NCBI GenBank assembly: GCA_937146645.1
Contig: CAKZRQ010000012.1
Coordinates: 454,398-518,397, forward strand
Source of the DNA: an uncultured Cyclobacteriaceae bacterium
Lineage (GTDB): Bacteria > Bacteroidota > Bacteroidia > Cytophagales > Cyclobacteriaceae
Direction: 5' to 3'
DNA: 64,000 bases
The translations under genes were made by a program, and so were the position numbers. Of the stretch, positions 53,234 through 62,629 are shown in pieces. The notes under the pieces are model-generated. The model searched no databases. It was not told the origin of the DNA and worked only from the letters and a program-made list of their open reading frames with translations. Every line of letters starts with the position of its first letter. Positions within the stretch are counted from its first letter, which is position 1.

Positions 53234-54915
53234 GCCTTAGACAAAGCTTCTTGAATTTTTGATTTGACGCCGGATAATATTCCGGCGTTTTTTTTACTCT
53301 CTGAAATGATTTCTAAAATTTTTGGACGGTCAGAAGGAGAATAAAAATCTGCTAAGGCATTTTCCAGTCCCTCTCGATTGTTCACTTTTTGATATCCAAA
53401 GCCAAATTCTTGAGCGAGGTTCGCGGCACTTAGGGCTTGGTGCGTTTCAAAGTATTCTTCAAGCTCTGGCTGAGATGAAGGACCATTGATTAGCCTGAAA
53501 ATCCCCCCAGAGTGATTATTCATAACTATAATCCGAAGGTTTGGCTTCGTGTAGTTTTGCCAAAAGGCATTTCTATCATAAAAGAAGGCCATATCTCCAG
53601 TGATAAGGGTTACTAGCTTATCCGTTACCAAAGAACAACCCACAGCAGTGCTGTTGCTTCCATCGATCCCACTCGTTCCTCGGTTACAAATGATCTCTGG
53701 ACCTTCCAGCCCGATAAAATTAGCATAGCGAACCGCCATACTATTTGACAGATGGACCTTAGAATCTTTTGGAACGGAGGATAAAGCTTCTTTGAAAGCT
53801 GGGTATTCACCAAAATCAGAATTATCAAGAATTCCTGGTAAGACACCTTTAGCTTTTTCATTCAGCTGAATCCATTTGGATTTCCAATCTGAATCCTTTG
53901 TATCCAGGTTATCCAAAAGCCACGAGAAGAATTCATAATTGGTCGCATGAATCGTTTTGGTTAGCCTTTGGAATGGGTCTCGGCCTTCCCCTGATTCCTG
54001 AATTTGCCAATTTTCAGCACTTGTGGTTCTGAGAAAGAGCTTAAGCGGCTTTGAAATGACTGACATTCCAAAACTCAGAATCAAATCAGGTTCTAAATCA
54101 TTTGATAATTCCGCATTACCCAGCCAATGGTCATGGTGAGTAATAGATAGGTCTGATTGAAAATTTGAAATTACATCAGTGACTAAAACGACATCCTTTT
54201 CAGTTTTGAGCCTTCCCAAAATTTCCTTTGTCTCCGAATCAGGTTTTGCTTGACCCGCTACGATCATTATCCGCTTGAACCTCGGTAGATCCTTTTCAAG
54301 AATGCGCAAGGTTTTTGAATCCATTACTGGCTTTGCCGGAGGCGCTAAAGAGACTTTCGTCGAGGGAAATATGATTTCCTGCTTTTCATCCGGGTAGAAT
54401 GGCTCTCGAAACGGCAGATTGATATGAACTGGTCCTTTTGGATAACTTTTGGCGAGCGAGATCGCATCCACTGAGATTTCCTTTGCCTTTCCGATTGAAG
54501 CTTCTGAATTATCCAGGGATGGAAAATTGTAGGACTTCTTTACATGCTTTCCATATACATTTTCCTGGAAAATGGTTTGGCCATCATATTGATCGATCCA
54601 TTCCGGCGGTCGATCAGCGGTAAGAACGAGGAGTGGGATTTGCTGAAAAAAAGCCTCCGCAATAGCTGGAAAATAATTTAGAGCAGCTGAACCGCTAGTA
54701 CAAACGAGTACCACGGGTTCCTGAAGTTGCTGAGCTATACCAAGCGCTATGAAAGCGGCCGATCGTTCATCCGAAACAGTTTTAGTTCTGATCTCAGGAT
54801 GACGGGCAAAGGCTAAGGTTAGGGGGGCGCATCGGGATCCCGGTGATAGAATCGCATTCCGGATCCCATTCTTTGCACATAGAGCCACCAGATAACTGAC
54901 AGACTCAATGATCAT
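53230..54915 (-). CDS. menD: 2-Succinyl-5-enolpyruvyl-6-hydroxy-3-cyclohexene-1-carboxylate synthase
   Basis: A ThDP enzyme joining isochorismate and 2-oxoglutarate in menaquinone synthesis. The 561-residue protein shows NAILSPGSRCAPLTLAFARH, VCTSGSAALNYFPAIAEA, TADRPPEWIDQYDGQTIFQ, GTSGIDGSNSTAVGCSL and the ThDP-binding LITGDMAFFYDRNAFWQ. The upstream menF overlaps by 4 bases. An intrinsic terminator for the convergent GH16 gene is embedded in its last codons (53267-53295). Confidence 0.94.
   Translation of the reverse strand: MIIESVSYLVALCAKNGIRNAILSPGSRCAPLTLAFARHPEIRTKTVSDERSAAFIALGIAQQLQEPVVLVCTSGSAALNYFPAIAEAFFQQIPLLVLTADRPPEWIDQYDGQTIFQENVYGKHVKKSYNFPSLDNSEASIGKAKEISVDAISLAKSYPKGPVHINLPFREPFYPDEKQEIIFPSTKVSLAPPAKPVMDSKTLRILEKDLPRFKRIMIVAGQAKPDSETKEILGRLKTEKDVVLVTDVISNFQSDLSITHHDHWLGNAELSNDLEPDLILSFGMSVISKPLKLFLRTTSAENWQIQESGEGRDPFQRLTKTIHATNYEFFSWLLDNLDTKDSDWKSKWIQLNEKAKGVLPGILDNSDFGEYPAFKEALSSVPKDSKVHLSNSMAVRYANFIGLEGPEIICNRGTSGIDGSNSTAVGCSLVTDKLVTLITGDMAFFYDRNAFWQNYTKPNLRIIVMNNHSGGIFRLINGPSSQPELEEYFETHQALSAANLAQEFGFGYQKVNNREGLENALADFYSPSDRPKILEIISESKKNAGILSGVKSKIQEALSKA
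53267..53295 (+). terminator. Terminator of the GH16 gene embedded in menD
   Basis: ACGCCGGA (53267-53274) pairs with TCCGGCGT (53281-53288) around the loop TAATAT and runs into eight T residues (53288-53295) on the plus strand. It lies inside the menD coding sequence, opposite to menD transcription. Confidence 0.85.
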
Positions 54916-56129
54916 GCTTTAGGGTTTTTGAGGATTTTGCCAATATTCTCACACTTGAGCTCAGTCTCCTCCCATTCTTTTCTTGGATCAGAATCTTCCG
55001 TGATGCCAGCTCCAGCATAGACAGTTGCCTTTGATCCACTCAGAGATGCTGTTCTCAGATTTACATAGATGGAAGTTTCATTTCCGATGTTTACCGGACC
55101 AAGGAAGCCGGCAAAGAATGATCTATCGAACTTCTCATTTTCAGCGATGTAATTCAAAGCCGCTTGTCGAGGCATTCCTGATACAGCTGAAGTGGGATGA
55201 AGAAGCTTAAGCATTACAGAGCCCAGTTGAGGAAAATTAGTGGCTTTCATGTCCACCTTAAAGTCGGACCTCAAATGTAAAAGGGAGCCGGCTTGAACAG
55301 TCTTTGGGCCATGCTCTTCGTACTCACGAAGCCTGATTTTTTTGAAGCAATCAACGATATACCTACTTACCAAGGCTTGTTCTTCAATTTCCTTTTGAGT
55401 CCATGCTACTGATTTAATCGGATTATCACCTGATGCGGGCTGGGTTCCAGCTAGTGACATAGTGTAGAAGTGATCTTCTCTCGTCTCAATCAGGATTTCA
55501 GGACTTGCGCCTAGCCATGTTCCTACTCCAGGTAAATGAAAGAAATTGACAAAGGCATTAGGGTATTTACTTAGCAAGGCTTCAAAGCTTTCAACCAAAT
55601 CAAAAGATTCATCCAGAGGAATGCTCTTGGTCCTCGCAGGAACTACTTTTTCAAATAAGCCCTTTTCAATTCCCTCGATACCTAGATTCACAAGTTTTTC
55701 ATAATGCTCCTGGCTTTCTCCATTCTTTGAATTATGGGAAAGACCCTTTGCATTTTGAGTTCTTTGGAAAGCATTGAAAACTGAATCGCTTTGCTCTTCA
55801 TTTTCGACGGAGACTTTGATGAATTCAGGCAAATCTTCAGTAGCGATAGGAGAGTCCAGATCAAGCTTGAAATAATTGATGGCATCTATGAAGTAGGCCT
55901 CGCCATTAACCTGATCCTCAAAAGGATGTATGATAAATCCTGAGGGCAATTCTTCCAGATCAAGATTCACTTTTTTAAGTGATTCCTCGCTCCCTTGAAC
56001 CAGTTCCAGTATTCCTGATTTTGGTTTCCGCCAAAGGGCAAAAGGTAGGTCAGCATTGAAATTTTGGTTAAAAATGCTACTTAAAAAATGCTCCTTCGTC
56101 AGGACTTTTGAAATCGTCGATTCGCTCAT
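54912..56129 (-). CDS. menF: Isochorismate synthase / chorismate-binding protein
   Basis: Converts chorismate to isochorismate for menaquinone. The 405-residue protein shows FFHLPGVGTWLGASPEILIE, MSLAGTQPASGDNP, LKLLHPTSAVSGMPRQAAL, FFAGFLGPVNIGNETSIYVN and ITEDSDPRKEWEETELK, the chorismate-binding core and metal-binding glutamates. The placement between a hotdog thioesterase and menD supports MenF rather than an anthranilate or salicylate synthase. Both neighbours overlap by 4 bases. Confidence 0.92.
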   Translation of the reverse strand: MSESTISKVLTKEHFLSSIFNQNFNADLPFALWRKPKSGILELVQGSEESLKKVNLDLEELPSGFIIHPFEDQVNGEAYFIDAINYFKLDLDSPIATEDLPEFIKVSVENEEQSDSVFNAFQRTQNAKGLSHNSKNGESQEHYEKLVNLGIEGIEKGLFEKVVPARTKSIPLDESFDLVESFEALLSKYPNAFVNFFHLPGVGTWLGASPEILIETREDHFYTMSLAGTQPASGDNPIKSVAWTQKEIEEQALVSRYIVDCFKKIRLREYEEHGPKTVQAGSLLHLRSDFKVDMKATNFPQLGSVMLKLLHPTSAVSGMPRQAALNYIAENEKFDRSFFAGFLGPVNIGNETSIYVNLRTASLSGSKATVYAGAGITEDSDPRKEWEETELKCENIGKILKNPKA

Positions 56130-56548
56130 TTCCTGTCTAAAATAGCCATTGTCAATCGACTAATACAAGTCAATTTGTTGGCTTCATTATAAATCTTGAT
56201 TTCCCAAATCTGTGTACTCCCGCCAAGGTGAATAGGTGATGCTACTCCTCTTACTAGACCTTCTCGTACAGATCTTATGTGATTTGCGTTGATCTCTAAT
56301 CCTACCACACTTTTCTCTTTTCTATCAACAGTCAAAGAAGCTGCAAGGCTTCCTAAAGTCTCAGCGAGCACTACATTTGCTCCTCCATGTAACAAGCCCA
56401 TGGGTTGTTTAGTTCTTTCATCCACAGGCATAGTCGCTTCGATGGTTTTATCTGAGACAGCAGTGAATACAATTCCCAAATGATCGACCATTGTTTTGGT
56501 GTTGGTATTATTTAGTTGATCGAGGGTGGGTATTATTAGGAATGCCAT
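56126..56548 (-). CDS. Hotdog-fold acyl-CoA thioesterase, probably DHNA-CoA thioesterase
   Basis: A 140-residue single hotdog domain with GIVFTAVSDKTIEATMPVDE, KQPMGLLHGGANVVLAETLG and NHIRSVREGLVRGVAS. The LHGGANVVLAETLG segment includes the general base of the PaaI/YdiI group. The first position in the thioesterase-menF-menD cluster suggests that it hydrolyses 1,4-dihydroxy-2-naphthoyl-CoA. Nearer paralogues act on other acyl-CoA esters, so the role is inference. Confidence 0.87.
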   Translation of the reverse strand: MAFLIIPTLDQLNNTNTKTMVDHLGIVFTAVSDKTIEATMPVDERTKQPMGLLHGGANVVLAETLGSLAASLTVDRKEKSVVGLEINANHIRSVREGLVRGVASPIHLGGSTQIWEIKIYNEANKLTCISRLTMAILDRK

Positions 56549-56597
56549 GAAATAATGTAGAAATGAGCTTACTTTGCTCTGCCAAAATTAGAGAATC

Positions 56598-57218
56598 TTG
56601 AATCCAAAAAAAATATACTTAGTCCGTCACGGACAAACTGATTTTAATCTAAAAGGAGTGGTACAAGGAAGTGGAATCGATGCTCCAATAAATGCCACGG
56701 GTGAGGCTCAGGCCAAAGCTTTTTTCGAGGCTTATAAGCATGTCAAGTTTGATCATCTATACCATACTGAATTGATTCGGACAAGGCAGTCCATTCAAAG
56801 TTTTATAGATCTGAATATTCCTACGACCACTCTTGCGGAGCTGAATGAAATATCATGGGGTAAGTACGAGGGAACTCCAATGACTCCTCAGGAAGGTGAG
56901 TATTACAAGCATATGCTAAGCCAGTGGCAGCAGGGTAACCTTGACTATGCGATTGAAGGAGGAGAAAGCCCAAATGTGGTCGCGGCAAGGATGCGTCCTG
57001 GGATTCAAAAACTTAAAGAGGCGGAAGGGGATACTCTTTTAGTTTGCATGCATGGAAGGGCTATGCGAGTATTCCTGAGCTTGATTTTAAATTATGATCT
57101 GAGGTACATGGACAACTTTCCACACACTAATCTTTGTTTGTATCTACTACAGGAATTGGGAGATGGAACGTTCAGACTAGAAAAATCCAACGATCAGGAG
57201 CACCTAAAAAACATTTAA
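56598..57218 (+). CDS. Histidine phosphatase family protein (TTG start)
   Basis: A 206-residue phosphoglycerate-mutase-like phosphatase. The catalytic histidine is in KIYLVRHGQTDFN, followed by GTLYHTELIRT-type residues (FDHLYHTELIRTRQSIQSF), the acid residue in LNEISWGKYEGTPM and the second histidine in LLVCMHGRAMRVFLSLI. The start is TTG at 56598, as no ATG or GTG lies before the RHG motif in frame. The substrate is unknown; the family removes phosphate from many small molecules. Stop shared by 4 bases with the convergent gene. Confidence 0.87.
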   Translation: MNPKKIYLVRHGQTDFNLKGVVQGSGIDAPINATGEAQAKAFFEAYKHVKFDHLYHTELIRTRQSIQSFIDLNIPTTTLAELNEISWGKYEGTPMTPQEGEYYKHMLSQWQQGNLDYAIEGGESPNVVAARMRPGIQKLKEAEGDTLLVCMHGRAMRVFLSLILNYDLRYMDNFPHTNLCLYLLQELGDGTFRLEKSNDQEHLKNI

Positions 57219-57622
57219 GGTTTTTCTGCCTTTCGTTCAGCTTTTTTAGCTTGTAAGGACTCTTCATAAGCCGCTAGGAGAGCATTTGTAATCTGTTTAG
57301 TTTCAGTCATATCCACCATTCTAAAAGCTAATTCTTCGAGCTTGAGGTTGATATTCTCTCTGTTTCGGACTAAAAACTGCCCCACGAAGCATTCATCAAA
57401 ATTACCCTTTGGAGTTTCTAATATTAAGGCCAATTCAGAATTACCTCCATAAGTTTTGGTCTTGAAAGCAGCAAATTGGCTTTCAATATCCTTCATGGAA
57501 ATCTTGTGCTCTTTTAACTCTTTCTTATTAAAGAGGAATAAAAACTTTTTGGAATCGCCATCTTCTGCCATTACGGCTAAAGACATCAAAAAGCATATAA
57601 CGAGCGACCCCAGTTTTTTCAT
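57215..57622 (-). CDS. Unrecognised secreted protein
   Basis: I do not recognise this protein. The start MKKLGSLVICFLMSLAVMAE gives a signal peptide; the longer reading from 57658 would put hydrophobic residues before it and is unlikely. The mature part is about 115 residues, highly charged and lysine-rich, with FLFNKKELKEHKISMKDIES and a C-terminal KAKKAERKAEKP-like tail. No cysteine motif is visible apart from one in DECFVGQF. It lies directly upstream of the terminator on the opposite strand and may be periplasmic. Confidence 0.6.
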   Translation of the reverse strand: MKKLGSLVICFLMSLAVMAEDGDSKKFLFLFNKKELKEHKISMKDIESQFAAFKTKTYGGNSELALILETPKGNFDECFVGQFLVRNRENINLKLEELAFRMVDMTETKQITNALLAAYEESLQAKKAERKAEKP

Positions 57623-57682
57623 ATCTCTAAAGAAGCAAAAGATTGAGTGGATTAACAAATTGCTTCTTTATTTAAAAAAGAA

Positions 57683-57707
57683 AAAGCCTCGAAATGTTCG
57701 AGGCTTT
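57683..57707 (-). terminator. Terminator after the zinc-ribbon gene
   Basis: On the minus strand an 11-pair stem (57707-57697 with 57693-57683) closes a three-base loop and is followed by a T-rich tract. Confidence 0.85.
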
Positions 57708-57711
57708 ACAC

Positions 57712-58488
57712 TTATTTCTTTTTGGCTCTTGTTGTTCGCTTTCTTTTTGGCGGCTCTTCAACCACCTCTTCTTCTACGCCGACTAAAATTCTACCACAAT
57801 GCTCACAAACAATCACTTTCTTCTTCTCACGAATATCGGCTTGTCTTTGTGGAGGAACGGTGTTGAAACATCCGCCACAAGCACCTCTTTTGACCATAAC
57901 TACTGCTAGGCCGTTTTTAGCATTTGCCCTGATCTTAGCGTATGATTTTGCTAGTCGGTCATCTACCTTCTTAAGCGCCTTTTCTCTGTCACCATTCAAC
58001 TTGGCTTCTTCAGATTCACTTTCAGCAATGATGGTGTCTAATTCGCCTTTTTTCTGATCAAGATCTTTTTGACGATCATCAAGAGTTGCCTTAAGCTCTT
58101 CTAAATCCAGCTTCTTCTGATCGATTCGAATCCCAGTTTCAGCAATTTTCTTTTTAGCAACTTGTATCTCAAGATCTTGAAGTTCCAATTCTTTTGTGAG
58201 CGCATCATATTCACGATTGTTTCTCACATTCATCTGCTGCTCTTGGTATTTCTTGATCAAGCGCTCAGATTCTTTAATGGCTTCTTTGAAATCAGAAATT
58301 TCGGTATCGAATTGAACGATTTCAGATTCAAATTTTTCTAATCTGGTTTGATAACCAGCGATTTCATCTTCTAAATCCTGCACTTCTTCCGGTAAAGCAC
58401 CACGTACTTTAAGGATGGAATCAAGCTGAGAATCAATACGTTGAAGATTATAAATAGCGTCTAGCTTTTGTGCTACTGTACTTTCCAT
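57712..58488 (-). CDS. Coiled-coil protein with a C-terminal C4 zinc ribbon
   Basis: The 258-residue protein is a long coiled coil (about residues 15-190) followed by a C4 zinc ribbon: RGACGGCFNTVPPQRQADI and IVCEHCGRILVG supply the four cysteines. The architecture matches the CdsZ/DUF164 family found in many bacteria, in which some members are linked to ribosome hibernation or flagellar regulation in other lineages. The role in Bacteroidota is unknown. The C-terminal tail (EPPKRKRTTRAKKK) is strongly basic, suggesting nucleic-acid contact. It is 3 bases from the NIF3 gene. Confidence 0.85.
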   Translation of the reverse strand: MESTVAQKLDAIYNLQRIDSQLDSILKVRGALPEEVQDLEDEIAGYQTRLEKFESEIVQFDTEISDFKEAIKESERLIKKYQEQQMNVRNNREYDALTKELELQDLEIQVAKKKIAETGIRIDQKKLDLEELKATLDDRQKDLDQKKGELDTIIAESESEEAKLNGDREKALKKVDDRLAKSYAKIRANAKNGLAVVMVKRGACGGCFNTVPPQRQADIREKKKVIVCEHCGRILVGVEEEVVEEPPKRKRTTRAKKK

Positions 58489-58491
58489 GTA

Positions 58492-59592
58492 CTATCTATA
58501 AGATGTGGGATTTGTAACTACTTTAGTCAAATAGAGTGCAATATTAGGAAAATTTTGCGATAATAACTCGGAGAGTAATTCTTTTGTAAAAATTTCACTT
58601 TCGTAGTGTCCGATATCACAAAGAATTAGGTCTGAATCAGCATCAAAGAACTCATGATATTTGACATCTGAAGTAATGAAAATATCCGCTCCTTTTGCTT
58701 TGGCGGAGCCCAAAAGAAAAATACCAGCACCTCCACATACGGCTACTTTTCGAATATCCCTATCCAGCAATCTGGTATGTTTAATTACCTTCAATTCCAT
58801 TTTCTCCTTTAAGTAGTCCAGGAATTCAGACTCTTTCATTGGCACAGGCAAATGACCAATCATTCCAGCTCCAACTTCTTGGTTTTCATTTTCCAAAGCA
58901 TGTAAGTAATAGGCCACTTCGTCATATGGGTGAACCTTCTTCAAGGCCTGAAGTACCTTTCGGGATAAATGGGTTGGAAGCATAACTTCTACCCGAACCT
59001 CACGAACGTCCTCTGATTGATTTGCCTCTCCAACAGTCGGATTTGCCTGTTCAGAAGGCGTGAATGTTCCTTTGCCTTCAAGCTGAAAAGAGCAGTCCGA
59101 ATACTCTCCGATCTGGCCAGCACCAGCTTTGAAAACAGCTTTTAAGGTGGTGTCCTTATCCTGTTCAGGAACGAAATAGGTCAGCTTATTTAGAATGTTT
59201 TTTTTGGGTTGTAAAATATTAGTGGACTGGAGATTCAGCCTATCCGAAATTCGCTTATTCACTCCATGAGCCACATGATCCAGATTTGTATGAATCGCGT
59301 AAATAGCGACATCGGCTTTGATAGCTTTAATTACTGTTCGCTCAACATAATTTTTACCCGTAAGGCTTTTTAATCCTTTAAAAACAATGGGGTGATGAGC
59401 TACTATCAAATTAGCACCTAGCTCAATGGCCTCCTGTACTACATCCTCCGTACAATCGAGCGAACAAAGGATTCCAACGCACTCCCAGGATGGACTTCCA
59501 GTGATTAAGGTCGCATTATCATAACCCTCCTGATAAGCGGGAGGGGCAATTTTTGATAAGTAGGAAATGATATCGCTAATCTTATATCCCAT
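58492..59592 (-). CDS. NIF3-like dinuclear metal-centre protein (YbgI/YqfO family)
   Basis: A 366-residue NIF3 family protein. The start MGYKISDIISYLSKIAPP is preferred to 59664, which would run into the divergent gene. The metal-binding residues lie in LIVAHHPIVFKGLK, IYAIHTNLDHVAHGVN and KVAVCGGAGIFLL, with a late His/Glu in VKYHEFFD and CDIGHYESEIF. A central insertion (about 130-235) has the PII-like YqfO fold (LKAVFKAGAGQIGEYSDCSF). The family has roles in tetrahydropterin or NAD-related chemistry that are unsettled. It is divergent from lpxK. Confidence 0.9.
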   Translation of the reverse strand: MGYKISDIISYLSKIAPPAYQEGYDNATLITGSPSWECVGILCSLDCTEDVVQEAIELGANLIVAHHPIVFKGLKSLTGKNYVERTVIKAIKADVAIYAIHTNLDHVAHGVNKRISDRLNLQSTNILQPKKNILNKLTYFVPEQDKDTTLKAVFKAGAGQIGEYSDCSFQLEGKGTFTPSEQANPTVGEANQSEDVREVRVEVMLPTHLSRKVLQALKKVHPYDEVAYYLHALENENQEVGAGMIGHLPVPMKESEFLDYLKEKMELKVIKHTRLLDRDIRKVAVCGGAGIFLLGSAKAKGADIFITSDVKYHEFFDADSDLILCDIGHYESEIFTKELLSELLSQNFPNIALYLTKVVTNPTSYR

Positions 59593-59633
59593 TATTTTTC
59601 TTTTTATTTGATCAAAAATACGAATTCCGCCGA

Positions 59634-60671
59634 ATGCATAAGTTGTCCTTTCTCCTTTACCCATTTGCCGTTTTGTATGGCTGGATTACCGGGGTTCGTA
59701 ATTGGCTTTATGATAAAAATCTTTTTAGGTCAAAGCCATCTCCTATTCCAAGCATATTGGTTGGTAACTTAACAGTAGGAGGAACTGGCAAGACGCCAAT
59801 GGTTGAGTATTTGATCTCCGAGTTCTCTTCAGGTAAAAGGGTGGCCACATTGAGCCGGGGATATGGCAGAAAAACCAAGGGATTTTTGAAGGCTAACCAA
59901 AATTCAACTCCTGATCAAATCGGGGATGAACCCTTCCAAATATTTCAGAAATACGGAGATGAAGTTTCCGTTTTTGTAGGAGAAGACCGAGTGGCAGCTT
60001 TGGAACAGATCAAATCATCAGAAGAAAGAATTGAATTGGTCATTTTGGATGATGCTTTTCAGCATCGTGCGGTCCAGGCTCACGTAAACATTCTCTTGAC
60101 GACATACCAAAAGCCTTTTTCATCTGATTTTCTTTTGCCAATGGGAAGATTAAGAGAATATCGTTCAGGGGCAACTAGAGCAGATGTGGTCATATTGACT
60201 AAATCTCCGGAAGGTTTGACGAGGACCAAAAAAGGAGAACTTAAAAGCAGCATATCCAACTACCTTGTACCTGAGACCCCTGTTTTATTTTCGTCGATTT
60301 CCTACGGTGAGCCATATGCAATAAGGGAGGGCATGAAATTCAAGCCTGATATTGTTTTAGTAAGCGGAATTGCAAACCCTAAGACTTTAGAAGATCATCT
60401 GGATCAGAATTATAATTTGCTTAAAAGCCTACGATATGCTGATCATCAGAATTATACAGGAACCGATGCAAAAGAAATAGAGAAGATTGTCAGTTCCTTT
60501 GAAGAAAAGCCTGTCTTGATGATTACAGAAAAGGATGCGGATAAAGTTAAATTACTTTTAGACTCAGGATTTCTTGAAGAAATTCCGATTTTTGTCCAAC
60601 CAATTCAGGTGCAATTCTCTCCGGAGGATGAATCTATTTTGCGTGAGCTCATCACCCGGAAAATAGGATAA
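59634..60671 (+). CDS. lpxK: Tetraacyldisaccharide 4'-kinase
   Basis: Phosphorylates the lipid A disaccharide at the inner membrane. An N-terminal membrane-anchoring hydrophobic helix ([20 protein letters not shown]) precedes the Walker A ([15 protein letters not shown]). The kinase region shows [32 protein letters not shown] and [20 protein letters not shown]. The length, 345 residues, is normal. Other lpx genes are not nearby, but lptD in the window also serves lipid A. Confidence 0.95.
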   Translation: MHKLSFLLYPFAVLYGWITGVRNWLYDKNLFRSKPSPIPSILVGNLTVGGTGKTPMVEYLISEFSSGKRVATLSRGYGRKTKGFLKANQNSTPDQIGDEPFQIFQKYGDEVSVFVGEDRVAALEQIKSSEERIELVILDDAFQHRAVQAHVNILLTTYQKPFSSDFLLPMGRLREYRSGATRADVVILTKSPEGLTRTKKGELKSSISNYLVPETPVLFSSISYGEPYAIREGMKFKPDIVLVSGIANPKTLEDHLDQNYNLLKSLRYADHQNYTGTDAKEIEKIVSSFEEKPVLMITEKDADKVKLLLDSGFLEEIPIFVQPIQVQFSPEDESILRELITRKIG

Positions 60672-60681
60672 ACTAAACCAA

Positions 60682-62628
60682 GTGAACCAATTTCGACTTC
60701 TTCTTTTCTTTTTGGGCTTTTGGATCCTTGGGAGTTCTTTGAATGCCCAGGAATTAAGAACCAGGAGTCAAACGAGAACAGCTAACCCAAATCAGCGTCA
60801 GCAGCGAGAATTAGCGCAGGGAGAAGAAGAGACTGAAGGAAGAAGGACCCTTCTCGACGACAGTACCAGGATGGTTTATGGTCCAACCACCAGTCTTTAT
60901 TTCTATGAAAAGGACATTAAAAGGAATAGTCTGGTTTTGTACCCGCAGGATACTTCTTTGGTTAATTTTCATAACTATGATCCTGTCGCCAAAAGTGGTT
61001 GGAAATATCAGGATCTCGCAAATATTGGGAGTGCTGCCCAACCCGTTTTTTTTGAGCTACCTACTATGATCGGAACTAGATCTGGTTTTGATGTTTATGA
61101 TCTTTATTTCAAAGCTCCGGAGGACAACAAGTATTTCGACACTAAATCTCCTTTCACAGAGATGTCGGCTTTCTTTGGTGGAGGGAACAGAAATATGCTT
61201 GATTTGGCCTTTGCCAGAAATATTAATTCCCGATGGAATGTAGGCTTTAATTTTAATACGATTCGATCTAGAAAGACTCTGAATCCTACCGCAAGGGATG
61301 ATAATATGGTCGAGAGCACGGCCTATTCAGTCCATACCAATTACCGCTCAGAGAATGGGAAATATTGGTTTATGGGTACTTTTTCAAGAATGAGGCATAT
61401 TGTAAATGAAATAGGAGGGATTATTCCTCCTGAAATAGATAGCACATCCCTTTACTTTACTTATGAGGATGCAAAGGTTTGGTTAAGCCATACTCAGGCT
61501 AGAGACCTCCGTCAAGAGTATCATTTCTATCATGAATACAAAGTGAAGGATGGTCTTCAGATTTATCATGTTTTTGATAATAAGGATCAGGAGATGACTT
61601 TAGAGGCCGATCTGACAACAAGTGATTCCTCGTATTTCAATTCTGAGCGTCTCAATATGCAGCAGGATACTACTCGGAATTTCAATGATTTTTCGGAGTG
61701 GAGAAACGAGTTCGGATTGAAGGGAACTTTTGGAGGTTTTTATTACAATGCATTTGTACGATCGAGGAATGGAAGAATGAAAAATCAGTTCTTCGATGAT
61801 TCAGATCAATTCAATGAAGTGTTTATAGGAGGGGAGTTGATTGGGAAGATTTCCGAGAAATGGAGTCTTAGTGCTGATGGCGAGTATCTTCTTCCTGGAG
61901 CTTTCAGAATTCACGGAAAACTGGTTTCACCAATTCTCGAGTTGGACTATACGAAAGCTTTGTATAAACCCACTTCCATGCAGAGGATTTATAGGGGAAA
62001 CCATTATGCGTGGACGAATGATTTTGACAATACGGGTGTAGATCAGCTTAGGGCCAAGCTTATTATAAATTTTGATAAAATTAGGATCAGGCCAAATCTG
62101 ACTTTGAATAGAATTAATAACTACATCTATTTTGATGAAAATAGAGAGGCAGCTCAAAATTCAAGTGAGGCTTTCATGCTTCAACCCGGCTTGATTGCCA
62201 ATTTCCAAATTGGCAGGAAATTCAGGTGGGAGAATGAGTTGATCTTTACAGAAATTACAGGCGATGGGGCTGATGCATTTAGAATTCCAAGCTTCTATGC
62301 CAACTCTCGGTTCTACTTTGACAGTCCACTTTTCGATGATAATGTTTATGTACAGCTGGGAATTGACGTAAGGTATCATTCAGATTATTTTGCTGATGCA
62401 TATAATGTATCCACGCAGCAGTTTTTCCTTCAGAATGATTTCAATGTTTACGCGTATCCTGTGGCAGATTTATTCCTCGATTTTAGAATTAATAGAACCC
62501 GAGTTTTAGTTAAATACAACCACCTGAATAGCGGATTCATGGCCCAGGATGGATATTTTGTAACACCGGACTACACGGGCTATAAGTCATTTATAGATTT
62601 AGGAATCACCTGGTATTTATTCGATTGA
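60682..62628 (+). CDS. Putative porin (Porin_10-like)
   Basis: A 648-residue outer-membrane protein with a GTG start 10 bases after lpxK and a signal peptide (FRLLLFFLGFWILGSSLNA). A low-complexity, Arg/Gln/Glu-rich region (about 23-52) is followed by YGPTTSLYFYEKDIKRNSL, YQDLANIGSAAQPVFFELP and GTRSGFDVYDLYF, as in the Bacteroidota putative porin family. The remainder shows alternating beta strands (FNFNTIRSR, YRSENGKYWFMGTFSRMRH) and ends with LGITWYLFD, an aromatic C-terminus fitting BAM recognition. Substrates are unknown. Confidence 0.88.
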   Translation: MNQFRLLLFFLGFWILGSSLNAQELRTRSQTRTANPNQRQQRELAQGEEETEGRRTLLDDSTRMVYGPTTSLYFYEKDIKRNSLVLYPQDTSLVNFHNYDPVAKSGWKYQDLANIGSAAQPVFFELPTMIGTRSGFDVYDLYFKAPEDNKYFDTKSPFTEMSAFFGGGNRNMLDLAFARNINSRWNVGFNFNTIRSRKTLNPTARDDNMVESTAYSVHTNYRSENGKYWFMGTFSRMRHIVNEIGGIIPPEIDSTSLYFTYEDAKVWLSHTQARDLRQEYHFYHEYKVKDGLQIYHVFDNKDQEMTLEADLTTSDSSYFNSERLNMQQDTTRNFNDFSEWRNEFGLKGTFGGFYYNAFVRSRNGRMKNQFFDDSDQFNEVFIGGELIGKISEKWSLSADGEYLLPGAFRIHGKLVSPILELDYTKALYKPTSMQRIYRGNHYAWTNDFDNTGVDQLRAKLIINFDKIRIRPNLTLNRINNYIYFDENREAAQNSSEAFMLQPGLIANFQIGRKFRWENELIFTEITGDGADAFRIPSFYANSRFYFDSPLFDDNVYVQLGIDVRYHSDYFADAYNVSTQQFFLQNDFNVYAYPVADLFLDFRINRTRVLVKYNHLNSGFMAQDGYFVTPDYTGYKSFIDLGITWYLFD

Positions 62629-62629
62629 T

